Notes: generated by a model not told the origin, from the letters alone. Counted from the stretch's first letter, positions 1-6,610 are shown. The stretch: 13,058 nt of DNA from Actinomycetota bacterium (GCA_013813345.1 JACCRW010000445.1:1-13058), one strand, 5' to 3'. Numbers and translations are program-made.

Positions 1-1440
1 AACCTGCGCGAGGCCGGAGAGGCGATCGTCGGCGCCGGCAAGGAATTCCATGCGGGCCTCGTCTACAGCCCCGGCCAGACGGATGCGGGGCAGGCGCTCG
101 TCGAGCAGGCCAAGGAGCTGGGCGAGCTCGGCGCGAACCGCGCGCTGATCCACGATCCCACCGGCGGGCTCGAGCCGCACCAGAGCGGCGAGCTCGTCGC
201 GCAGATCGCGGAGGCTTCGGGATTGCCCGTCGGATTCTACTGCCAGGGCGCCGCCGGGATGGGGCTCGCCGACTCGCTCGAGGCGGCGCGCGCCGGCGCG
301 GACCTGATCGCCTGCGCCCTCTACCCGCTCGCGCTCTCGCTCCATCGGGTCGCCGGCGAGTCCCTCGCCTCGGCGCTCGCCGGGATGGGGATGGGAACCG
401 GCGTCGACGTCGCGAGGCTCTGGGAGGCGTCCGACCTCGTCGACGAGCACCTCGAGGATGTCCCGATCGCGCCGCTCGCGCCGCGCCTCTCCGTCCGGGC
501 GGCCGAATACGACCTGCCTGCGGGACTCGTCGGCGCGCTCGACGGCCAGCTTCGCTCTCACTCGGCCGATGATCGCCTGCTCGAGGTGCTGGACGAGCTG
601 ACGCTGATCCGCCGCGAGGCAGGCTGGCCGCCGCTCGCCGCGCCGATCGGGCAGATCCTGGCCTCGCAGGCGCTGATCCACGTCCTCTCCGCGCGCCGCT
701 ACGGCACGGTCGTAGACGAGTTCCGCTCGCTCGTCCAGGGGCGCTACGGCAAGACGCCGAGCCCGATCGATCCGACCGTCGCTCGAGCCGTCGCCCTCCT
801 CTCGGACGGGCTGCCGCTCGACGAGGATCCGCCGAGCGCCGAGGACGTCCGGGCCGAGGCGAAAGGCCTGGCCGCGAGCGAGGAGGAGCTCGTCCTGATC
901 GCGCTCTTCGGCGCCGAGGCGGAGGCGCTGCTCCACTCGATCCGGGCCCGCCACTCGCGCGACGACTCGCTCGCCGAAGGGGTCGACCAAACGCGCGCCG
1001 AGCGGATCCGCGAGCTCGTCCGGATCGTCCAGGAGAGCGGCGTCGCCGAGGTCGAGATCGAGGACGACGGGATGCGGGTCTCGGTGCGACGAGCCGACGC
1101 GCCGACGCCGCTCCAGCTCGTCGCTCCGCTCGCCGAGGAGGAGCCCGGCGAGCTTCCGATCCTGCCCGCGGCTGCGCTCGCAGCCTCGCGAATCGAGTCG
1201 CCGATGGTGGGCATCTTCTATCGCGCGCCCGAGCCCGGCTCGCCGCCGTTCGTCGAGGTCGGCGACGTTGTCGCCGCGGGCCAGACGCTCTGCCTGCTGG
1301 AGGCGATGAAGCTCTTCAACGAGCTCCAGGCCGAGAATGCCGGTCGCGTGACCGCGATCCACGTCGAGAACGGCCAGGTCGTCGAGTTCGGCCAGCTCCT
1401 CTTCGAGCTCGAGCCCATCGCCTCGCCGCCTGTCTTCTAG
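1..1440 (+). CDS. Carboxyltransferase-like domain fused to AccB-type biotin carboxyl carrier (5' partial)
   Basis: The reading frame is open from base 1, so the N-terminus lies outside the window; 479 codons are visible. Codons 1 to about 140 resemble the second half of the pyruvate carboxylase B/OadA/transcarboxylase 5S carboxyltransferase barrel. Codons about 165-260 match the conserved PYC_OADA domain (for example QALIHVL and GRYGKTPSPID). After a linker comes a full AccB: the N-terminal helix region RIRELVRIVQESGVAEVEIE, then a biotinyl domain with SPMVGIFYRAPEPG and EAMKLFNE; the biotinylated lysine is codon 437 (1309-1311). A family member would move CO2 from carboxybiotin to an acceptor, but the expected metal-ligand positions read His51, Tyr80 and Gln82 instead of Lys, His, His. 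AccC follows downstream. The domain assignment is firm; catalytic activity of the first domain is doubtful, and it may be a scaffold that carries the biotin for an acyl-CoA carboxylase. Confidence 0.88.
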   Translation, partial: NLREAGEAIVGAGKEFHAGLVYSPGQTDAGQALVEQAKELGELGANRALIHDPTGGLEPHQSGELVAQIAEASGLPVGFYCQGAAGMGLADSLEAARAGADLIACALYPLALSLHRVAGESLASALAGMGMGTGVDVARLWEASDLVDEHLEDVPIAPLAPRLSVRAAEYDLPAGLVGALDGQLRSHSADDRLLEVLDELTLIRREAGWPPLAAPIGQILASQALIHVLSARRYGTVVDEFRSLVQGRYGKTPSPIDPTVARAVALLSDGLPLDEDPPSAEDVRAEAKGLAASEEELVLIALFGAEAEALLHSIRARHSRDDSLAEGVDQTRAERIRELVRIVQESGVAEVEIEDDGMRVSVRRADAPTPLQLVAPLAEEEPGELPILPAAALAASRIESPMVGIFYRAPEPGSPPFVEVGDVVAAGQTLCLLEAMKLFNELQAENAGRVTAIHVENGQVVEFGQLLFELEPIASPPVF

Positions 1441-1604
1441 TGGCCCGGCCGGTGACAGTTAGGGCACCGCTGGCGCGCGATCTGCGGCGCGCTGCGGCGT
1501 CCTCAGTCGCGTCCAGGCAAACCAGCCTGGACGCTCCCTGCGTCCTTGCATCGCTTGCAGCTCCCGCGCCATCGGCACGAAACCATCACCGGCCGGGCCA
1601 CTAG
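1440..1604 (+). CDS. Possible 54-codon relay ORF across the palindromic element
   Basis: A GTG at 1440-1442 shares its G with the TAG stop of the carboxylase gene. The frame stays open through the whole element and ends in TAG at 1602-1604, whose G is the first base of the accC GTG start. The result is TAGTG at both edges. The predicted peptide is Ala/Arg/Ser-rich and matches no family I recognise. It may only be a ribosome path that keeps the upstream gene and accC translationally coupled, or it may be chance in GC-rich DNA, where stop codons are rare. No Shine-Dalgarno is visible. Expression is inference. Confidence 0.3.
   Translation: MARPVTVRAPLARDLRRAAASSVASRQTSLDAPCVLASLAAPAPSARNHHRPGH
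1441..1600. mobile_element. MITE-like palindromic element with 15-bp terminal inverted repeats and CTAG target duplication
   Basis: The ends are perfect inverted repeats: TGGCCCGGCCGGTGA at 1441-1455 and its reverse complement TCACCGGCCGGGCCA at 1586-1600. CTAG flanks both sides (1437-1440 and 1601-1604), as expected for a 4-bp target-site duplication. The two arms also match imperfectly inward along most of their length and meet at a perfect 10-bp stem with a 6-base loop (1509-1534), so the whole unit is one long imperfect palindrome. It encodes no transposase, which fits a miniature inverted-repeat element mobilised in trans. CTAG-type duplications are known for part of the IS5 family, but no parent element can be named from the sequence. 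Deleting 1441-1604 would place the TAG stop of the upstream gene directly on the accC GTG start (TAGTG). Confidence 0.72.
1509..1534. repeat. Central perfect hairpin of the palindromic element
   Basis: GCGTCCAGGC (1509-1518) and GCCTGGACGC (1525-1534) form a perfect 10-bp stem around the loop AAACCA. This is the centre of the larger palindrome at 1441-1600. No T-run follows, so it does not look like an intrinsic terminator. Confidence 0.8.
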
Positions 1605-2962
1605 TGTTCTCGCGCGTGCTGGTGGCGAACCGCGGCGAGATCGCCGTCCGCGTGATCCGGGCGCTGCACGAGCTCGACGTCGAGGCCGTCGCGATCTACT
1701 CGACTGCCGATGCCGACTCGCTGCACGTCCGCCTGGCCGACCACGCCGTGAAGATTGGCCCGCCGGCCGCCTCGCGGAGCTACCTCAGCATCCCCGCTGT
1801 CATCGCCGCCGCCGAGACGACCGGTTGCGAGGCGATCCACCCCGGCTACGGCTTCCTCTCGGAGAATCCGGACTTCGTGCGCGCGTGCGCCGATAACGAG
1901 CTCGTCTTCGTGGGGCCGACCGCCGAGGTGATGGAGCGGATGGGCGACAAGGCCCGCGCGAAGGAGGAGATGCGCGCGGCGCGCGTCCCGCTCGTCCCCG
2001 GGACCGAAGGAGCGGCGACGCTCACGGAGGCCGTCGCGGCGGCCGAGGAGCTCGGCTTCCCGGTGCTGCTGAAGGCGACCGCCGGCGGCGGCGGCAAGGG
2101 AATGCGGCTCGTCCGTGCACCCGACGAGCTCGAGTCCGCCTACTCGACCGCGCGGGTCGAAGCCGAGGCTGCGTTCGGCGACGGCTCGCTCTACGTCGAA
2201 AAGGCAATCGACCCGGCCCGGCACGTCGAGATCCAGGTGCTCTGCGACCGGCAAGGCGGCGTGCTCACCCTCGGCGAGCGCGAATGCTCGATCCAACGTC
2301 GCCACCAGAAGCTGATCGAGGAGTCGCCCTCGCCCGCGCTTGATCCGGAGCGGCGCGAAGAGATGGAGGCTGCGGCCGAGCGCGCATGCCGGGCGATCGG
2401 CTACGAGAACGCGGGCACCTTCGAGTTCCTGCTCGGCCCGGACGGCACCTTTCACTTCATCGAGCTGAATGCGCGTCTCCAGGTCGAGCACCCCGTCAGC
2501 GAGCTCGTGACCGGAATCGACGTCGTGCGCGAGCAGCTGCGGATCGCGGCCGGTGAGCCACTCTCGCTGACCGGGCGTGCGCCGCGGCGCGGCCACGCGC
2601 TCGAGTTCCGGCTGAACGCCGAGGATCCGGCTCGCGATTTTGCCCCGGCGCCGGGGCGGATCACCCGTTTTCGGCCCTCGCTCGGGCCGGGGGTGCGGAT
2701 CGACACTTTCCTCGAGGAGGGCTCCTCGATCTCCCCCTATTACGATTCGCTGATCGCGAAGCTGATCGTCTGGGCCGAGGATCGCGACGCCGCGATCGCC
2801 CGTGGGATCAGGGCGCTCGAGGAACTCGAGCTCGAGGGGATTCCGACCACGCGGGCGCTCGCGCTCGACGTCCTGCGCTCGCCGGAGTTCCGAAGCGGCG
2901 AGTACTCGACGAGCTTCCTCGCCGACGTGGAGGAGCGTCTGCCCGCGCTGGCGCCCGTATGA
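1604..2962 (+). CDS. accC: Biotin carboxylase subunit AccC
   Basis: This 452-residue protein has the normal length of the family. It carboxylates the biotin on the carrier protein using ATP and bicarbonate, the first half-reaction of acetyl/propionyl-CoA or pyruvate carboxylation. Visible motifs are the N-terminal VLVANRGEIAVRVIRA, HPGYGFLSEN (79-88), the ATP-grasp glycine loop AGGGGKGM (160-167), and the catalytic region ELNARLQVEHPVSE (287-300). The start is GTG at 1604; the conserved N-terminus begins immediately and there is no in-frame alternative. No Shine-Dalgarno is visible, so translation probably depends on ribosomes arriving from upstream. The upstream gene encodes its biotin carrier substrate. 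The 3' end overlaps the next gene by 4 nt (ATGA). Confidence 0.97.
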   Translation: MFSRVLVANRGEIAVRVIRALHELDVEAVAIYSTADADSLHVRLADHAVKIGPPAASRSYLSIPAVIAAAETTGCEAIHPGYGFLSENPDFVRACADNELVFVGPTAEVMERMGDKARAKEEMRAARVPLVPGTEGAATLTEAVAAAEELGFPVLLKATAGGGGKGMRLVRAPDELESAYSTARVEAEAAFGDGSLYVEKAIDPARHVEIQVLCDRQGGVLTLGERECSIQRRHQKLIEESPSPALDPERREEMEAAAERACRAIGYENAGTFEFLLGPDGTFHFIELNARLQVEHPVSELVTGIDVVREQLRIAAGEPLSLTGRAPRRGHALEFRLNAEDPARDFAPAPGRITRFRPSLGPGVRIDTFLEEGSSISPYYDSLIAKLIVWAEDRDAAIARGIRALEELELEGIPTTRALALDVLRSPEFRSGEYSTSFLADVEERLPALAPV

Positions 2963-3270
2963 GCCACGACGGCCACCTGATCGAGGGCGCGGGCGGGTCG
3001 ATCCGGATCTCGGGAGAGGCGCTCGCCGGGCTCGTCGTCACCGCCGCGGAGCTCGTGGACGGCGCTCGGGTGCGGCGACCTCGCCGCGGTCTCGACGTGA
3101 CCGTGAAGGACGCAAGCGTCCACGTGACCGTCGAGGTGGCGGCGCGCTACGGCGCCGTGCTGCCCGAGCTCGGCGACGCGATCCAGCGCTCCGTCACCGA
3201 GGCGCTACGGGCAGCGACGGGGCTCGAGGTCGACGGCGTCGACGTCGCGATCGAGGAGCTCGATCGATGA
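2959..3270 (+). CDS. Asp23/Gls24 family protein
   Basis: This 103-residue protein has the Asp23/Gls24 fold pattern: GGSIRISGEALAGLVVTAAELVDG at the N-terminus, then alternating strands with a repeated valine pattern (residues about 45-65), and a C-terminal helix-strand ending in VDGVDVAIEEL. Members are small cytoplasmic or membrane-associated envelope-stress proteins; the one encoded between accC and nusB in Firmicutes is YqhY, which has been linked genetically to acetyl-CoA carboxylase activity. The same position here (accC before, nusB after, 4-nt overlaps at both ends) supports a YqhY-like role. The biochemical activity of the family is not known. Confidence 0.88.
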   Translation: MSHDGHLIEGAGGSIRISGEALAGLVVTAAELVDGARVRRPRRGLDVTVKDASVHVTVEVAARYGAVLPELGDAIQRSVTEALRAATGLEVDGVDVAIEELDR

Positions 3271-3662
3271 CCGCGGCGGTGGGTAGGCGTCAGGCACGGC
3301 GCACCGCGCTCTTCCTCCTCTATCAGTGGGATCTCACGGGTCAGCCACTCACGACGCTGTACGAGGGCACACCGGACGCGTTCGCGCTCGAGCTGGCGGA
3401 GGCCGTGTCCGCACGAGCGGAGGAGCTGGACGTCCGGATCACGGAGGCTGCCGAAGGCTGGACCGCCGACCGCCTCGGTACGCTCGAGCGGAACATCCTG
3501 CGGATCGGGATCCACGAGCTCGAGGGTGAGAGCGTGCCGGCCGAGGTGGCGATCAACGAGGCCGTCGTGCTGGCGAAACGCTATGCGTCCGAGGACGCGG
3601 CGCGGCTCGTGAACGGGATCCTGGGCCGCGTGGCCCGAGAGCGGATGGAGGTGGACGGATGA
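3267..3662 (+). CDS. nusB: Transcription antitermination factor NusB
   Basis: This 131-residue protein matches NusB in length and pattern: GRRQARRTALFLLYQWDLTG at the N-terminus and ERNILRIGIHEL followed by VPAEVAINEAVVLAKRYASEDAARLVNGILG at the C-terminus. NusB binds boxA RNA together with NusE (ribosomal protein S10) and supports processive transcription of rRNA operons. The ATG at 3267 is chosen because the conserved N-terminus starts there, GAGGAG lies at 3253-3258 with 8-base spacing, and it overlaps the previous stop as ATGA. The frame stays open upstream to about 2802, but that part is a shadow of accC and the Asp23 gene. Confidence 0.96.
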   Translation: MTAAVGRRQARRTALFLLYQWDLTGQPLTTLYEGTPDAFALELAEAVSARAEELDVRITEAAEGWTADRLGTLERNILRIGIHELEGESVPAEVAINEAVVLAKRYASEDAARLVNGILGRVARERMEVDG

Positions 3663-3851
3663 GCGGAAACGAGACCGAGGCGGCGCTGGGGCGCGCCGAG
3701 GAGTTGCTCGAGCGGCTGAAGGCGACGCGCGACGAGCTGGAGCGGCTCGCGGCGGCGGAGAACGCCGAGGCGGCGGTCGACGTCCTGGCGGAGCTGGCGG
3801 AGCTCGCTAAGGAGGTCGAGAGCGAGCTGACGAAGGCGCGCGCTCGGGCGG

Positions 3852-3871
<20 letters not shown>
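3659..3871 (+). CDS. Small coiled-coil protein of unknown function
   Basis: This 70-residue, very Glu/Ala/Leu-rich protein reads as two helices with heptad-like leucines (for example EELLERLKATRDELERLAA, then VLAELAELAKEVESELTKA). It starts at ATG 3659, overlaps nusB by 4 nt (ATGA) and has GGAGG at 3647-3651. It overlaps the prenyltransferase start by 20 nt (3852-3871). The position between nusB and an ispA homologue is where many bacteria encode XseB, the small helical subunit of exonuclease VII. The size fits XseB, but the usual XseB motif is not clear and no xseA is present. I would not name it; a lineage-specific helical protein is equally likely. Confidence 0.72.
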
Positions 3872-4532
<661 letters not shown>

Positions 4533-4628
4533 GCTGCGACTCGTGCGCAGGATCGCCTCAAGGCGGTTCCGGTGGACACGTCCGTGCTCGCCGAGCTCGT
4601 CGCCGGCCTCGCGGCCCGCACGGCTTAG
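4533..4628 (+). pseudogene. Detached C-terminal segment of the prenyltransferase
   Basis: This is the in-frame continuation after the TAG at 4530. It encodes AATRAQDRLKAVPVDTSVLA and a short helix ending in LAARTA, then stops. Prenyltransferases of this family end with a very similar helix (E. coli IspA: a run of Ala/Arg, then LDTSALEALADYI). A single-base change of a codon such as GAG to TAG would explain the break. Its second stop overlaps the stop of the opposing vapC by 4 bp (4625-4628), as expected for an original gene boundary. Confidence 0.65.
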
Positions 4629-5016
4629 TAGTGGGCCAGGGTCAGATCCGTCTGCGCGAAGTCGTGGCCGAGGCAGAGCAACGGCTCGTCGGCCAACCGA
4701 GCGACGGCGTAGGTCAGGCAGTCGCCGAAGTTCAACCGAGCGGATGCCTCCCCTTGCCAAATCGCACGAACGCTTCGAGAGCGACCGGCCAATGGTTTTC
4801 GCCGAACGGGATGACCTCGAGGCCCGCTTCTACGAAGAATCTTCCGACGAGCGCCTGACGCCGCTGGCCGAGCAGCAGTTCGAGCACGAGACCGGTTTCG
4901 ACCAGAGTCGGGGCTCCGACTCCCGCACCTCCCTCGTCTTTCAGCACGCGGAGGAGACGTTCGTGCCCCGTCTCCTCGAGCGTGATCGACACCAGCGCCG
5001 AGGTATCGACGATCAC
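4625..5016 (-). pseudogene. vapC: VapC-family PIN-domain toxin with a one-base frameshift
   Basis: A VapC-like PIN ribonuclease on the minus strand. The GTG start at 5016-5014 gives VIVDTSALVSITLEE, with the first catalytic Asp at residue 4; Glu40 lies in APTLVETGLVLE. The frame then reads RFGKGRHP and stops shortly after in LG. Shifting by one base just after HP restores ARLNFGDCLTYAVARLADEP and GHDFAQTD, including the expected acidic residues (about 99 and 119), ending at TAA 4627-4625. The restored length is 130 residues, normal for VapC. The lesion, one missing base at about 4740-4741 (expected CCGGCTCGG, found CCGCTCGG on the coding strand), removes the catalytic C-terminal half. vapB lies 14 nt upstream. 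It may be a decayed toxin or a sequencing error. Confidence 0.82.
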
Positions 5017-5030
5017 ACGCCGTCGGGGCC

Positions 5031-5285
5031 TTAGCCGAGGATCTCCTCGCGTTCCTCCTTGGAGATCGGGCGGCCGCGAACCTCGGGAGGGATCTGGGGC
5101 CAGAGTTCCTCCTCGAGAAAGCGCTGGAGCCGGTCGCCGCGGTCCTGCGCGCCCTGTTTCCGGACGAGACGCGAGCGACGCTCCTCGAGCGCCACCTTCA
5201 CGGCGCGCGTCTTCGTCTCTCCTGCCATCGCGGCGACCTCGGTTGCGAGGCGCTCGGTCTCGGCGTCTTTGATGTTCAGCGCCAT
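5031..5285 (-). CDS. vapB: VapB-type antitoxin
   Basis: This 84-residue protein starts MALNIKDAETERLATEVAAM and continues GETKTRAVKVALEERRSRL, the N-terminal ribbon-helix-helix-like DNA-binding pattern of the PSK/VapB transcription-factor-like antitoxins. The C-terminus, GRPISKEEREEILG, is the toxin-binding tail typical of this group. Such antitoxins neutralise VapC and repress their own operon. ATG at 5285-5283 is the only sensible start. Candidate regulatory sequence lies immediately upstream (5286-5312). Its partner vapC, 14 nt downstream, is frameshifted, so this may now be an orphan antitoxin. Confidence 0.88.
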   Translation of the reverse strand: MALNIKDAETERLATEVAAMAGETKTRAVKVALEERRSRLVRKQGAQDRGDRLQRFLEEELWPQIPPEVRGRPISKEEREEILG

Positions 5286-5312
5286 GGTGGAAAGTTACCG
5301 AGAAGGTGGAAA
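5286..5312 (-). promoter_or_regulatory. Candidate vapB leaderless promoter and direct-repeat operator
   Basis: In the 27-bp gap before vapB, the minus strand has TAACTT (5297-5292) six bases before the ATG, a TANNNT -10 box at the spacing expected for a leaderless transcript. The octamer TTTCCACC occurs twice, at 5312-5305 and 5293-5286, with a 19-bp period, bracketing the -10 region. VapBC complexes usually autoregulate by binding such promoter repeats, although inverted repeats are more common. No clear -35 is seen. Confidence 0.4.
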
Positions 5313-5807
5313 CTACGCGAGCTCGGACGCGAGCAGGTCGAGCAGCAGCCCGTCGCGCCAGACGCCATCCGGATCGCGCCAGTACTCGCGCATGATCCCG
5401 ACGGGTCGGAAGCCGAGCTTCTCGTAGACGCGGATCGCCCGCTCGTTGTCGGCAGCGGGATCGATGATCAGCCGGTGGTGCTCGCGCTCGCGGACGAGGT
5501 AGCGCGCCATCGTCCGCACCGTGTCCGTTCCGAGCCCGCGATCCTGAAACCGCGTCCCGAGGAAGAGATCCATGCCCGCGTGCCGGAACTCTGGGTCGAG
5601 CTCCTCGTAGTACTGGATCATCCCCGCGACCTCGCTCGCCGAGAGGATCGCGAAGCTCAGGCCCGCCTTCAGCTCCTCCCGGAGGTACGGCTCGTCGATC
5701 CCGGCCCACCAGCGCGCGGTCTCCGATTCGCCGCCGAACTCGGCCAGTACAGGCACGTGCTCCTCCGCCAGCGGTCGCAGGACGACGCGATCACCGTGCA
5801 ATTCCAT
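5313..5807 (-). CDS. GNAT-family N-acetyltransferase (RimJ/AAC(6')-like)
   Basis: A 164-residue single-domain GNAT enzyme that transfers an acetyl group from acetyl-CoA. The N-terminus reads VVLRPLAEEHVPVL, as in RimJ/RimL-type members. The acetyl-CoA pyrophosphate-binding loop is FQDRGLGTD (87-95), and the second signature is DPAADNERAIRVYEKLGF (116-133). The middle section with WW (33-34), IQYYEE and HAGMDLFL resembles aminoglycoside 6'-N-acetyltransferases, but the substrate cannot be assigned from sequence. It is the first gene of a minus-strand cassette with vapB (27 nt downstream) and vapC, and is divergent from tlyA with only 38 bp between the start codons. Confidence 0.88.
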   Translation of the reverse strand: MELHGDRVVLRPLAEEHVPVLAEFGGESETARWWAGIDEPYLREELKAGLSFAILSASEVAGMIQYYEELDPEFRHAGMDLFLGTRFQDRGLGTDTVRTMARYLVREREHHRLIIDPAADNERAIRVYEKLGFRPVGIMREYWRDPDGVWRDGLLLDLLASELA

Positions 5808-5833
5808 GACAGAGGTGTAACAGGTACGCGGAC

Positions 5834-5839
5834 TACCCT
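5834..5839 (+). promoter_or_regulatory. Candidate -10 box of a leaderless tlyA transcript
   Basis: TACCCT (TANNNT) ends six bases before the tlyA ATG at 5846. No Shine-Dalgarno lies in front of tlyA and the gene begins a new plus-strand group after the minus-strand cassette, so a promoter is expected here. No well-placed -35 is present. Confidence 0.4.
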
Positions 5840-5845
5840 TGCGGG

Positions 5846-6610
5846 ATGAAGAAGCGGCTCGATGTCCTGCTCGTCGAGCGCGGGCTCGCCGAGACTCGCG
5901 CGCAGGCGCAGGCGCTCGTGCTCGCCGGGCTCGTTCGCGGCCACGACAAGCCGGGGCACCAGGTCGACGTGGACACCGAGCTCGAGGTCGAGCGGCCAGC
6001 GCGCTTCGTTTCCCGCGGCGGCGAGAAGCTCGCGAACGCGCTCGCGCAGTTCCATGTGGAGCTCGACGGCCGCGACGCGATCGACGTCGGCGCCTCGACC
6101 GGCGGCTTCACCGACTGCCTCCTCCAGAACGGGATCGCGCGAGTGATCGCGGTCGACGTCGGCTACGGGCAGCTTCATCCGAAGCTCCGCGACGACCCGC
6201 GTGTGACCGTGCTCGAGCGGACGAACGCGCGCGAGCTGACCGAGCTGCCGTTCCGCCCCGACCTCCTCACGTGCGACGTCTCCTTCATCGGCGTCCGCCT
6301 CGTGCTGCCGCCCGTCCTGCGGCTCCTCGACCGGGACTGGGACGCGCTCGTACTCGTGAAGCCGCAGTTCGAGGCCGGGCGCGCGGACGTTCCCCAGGGC
6401 GGCGTCGTCCGCGACCCGGTCGTGCACCGGCGAGTTCTCCGCGAGGTGATCGAGGCCGCGCTCGGCTGGAAGGCGACCGCGGTCGGGGTCGTAGACTCCG
6501 GCTTGCCCGGGCCGAAGGGCAACCGCGAGTTCTTCGTCCACCTCATCCACAGCGACGAGGCCGTGCTCCTCGATGACATCGACGACCGGATCGACACAGC
6601 AGTTGGCTAG
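5846..6610 (+). CDS. tlyA: TlyA-family rRNA (cytidine-2'-O)-methyltransferase
   Basis: This 254-residue protein has an N-terminal S4 RNA-binding domain (RLDVLLVERGLAETRAQAQA, residues 4-23) followed by an FtsJ/RrmJ-like Rossmann methyltransferase. The SAM-binding motif is DVGASTGGFTDCLLQ (80-94). Candidate catalytic tetrad residues, by position relative to mycobacterial TlyA, are Lys61 (SRGGEKL), Asp144 (CDVSFI), Lys172 (VKPQFE) and Glu228 (GNREFF). TlyA methylates 16S and 23S rRNA cytidines and its loss gives capreomycin resistance in mycobacteria. It begins the tlyA - nadK - recN group, a conserved order in actinobacteria. Confidence 0.95.
   Translation: MKKRLDVLLVERGLAETRAQAQALVLAGLVRGHDKPGHQVDVDTELEVERPARFVSRGGEKLANALAQFHVELDGRDAIDVGASTGGFTDCLLQNGIARVIAVDVGYGQLHPKLRDDPRVTVLERTNARELTELPFRPDLLTCDVSFIGVRLVLPPVLRLLDRDWDALVLVKPQFEAGRADVPQGGVVRDPVVHRRVLREVIEAALGWKATAVGVVDSGLPGPKGNREFFVHLIHSDEAVLLDDIDDRIDTAVG

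Noticed and set aside
1601..2596. Long minus-strand open frame opposite accC (331 codons)
   Set aside because: It is antisense to a clear AccC and its protein has no recognisable domain. Long antisense frames are common in GC-rich codon use; the other long minus-strand frames at 3553-4760, 5669-7487, 9042-9977 and 10192-11902 are the same.
2802..3266. Upstream extension of nusB
   Set aside because: It overlaps accC and the Asp23 gene in another frame and has no NusB similarity; the true start is ATG 3267.
4732..5709. 325-codon minus-strand frame covering GNAT, vapB and vapC
   Set aside because: Only its last part is real: it is the N-terminal half of vapC. The upstream part is a shadow frame across vapB and the GNAT gene.
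5806..5811. ATGACA as a -35 box for tlyA
   Set aside because: It matches TTGACA in 5 of 6 bases, but lies 22 bp from the TACCCT box, too far for a normal spacer, and contains the TG of the GNAT start on the other strand.
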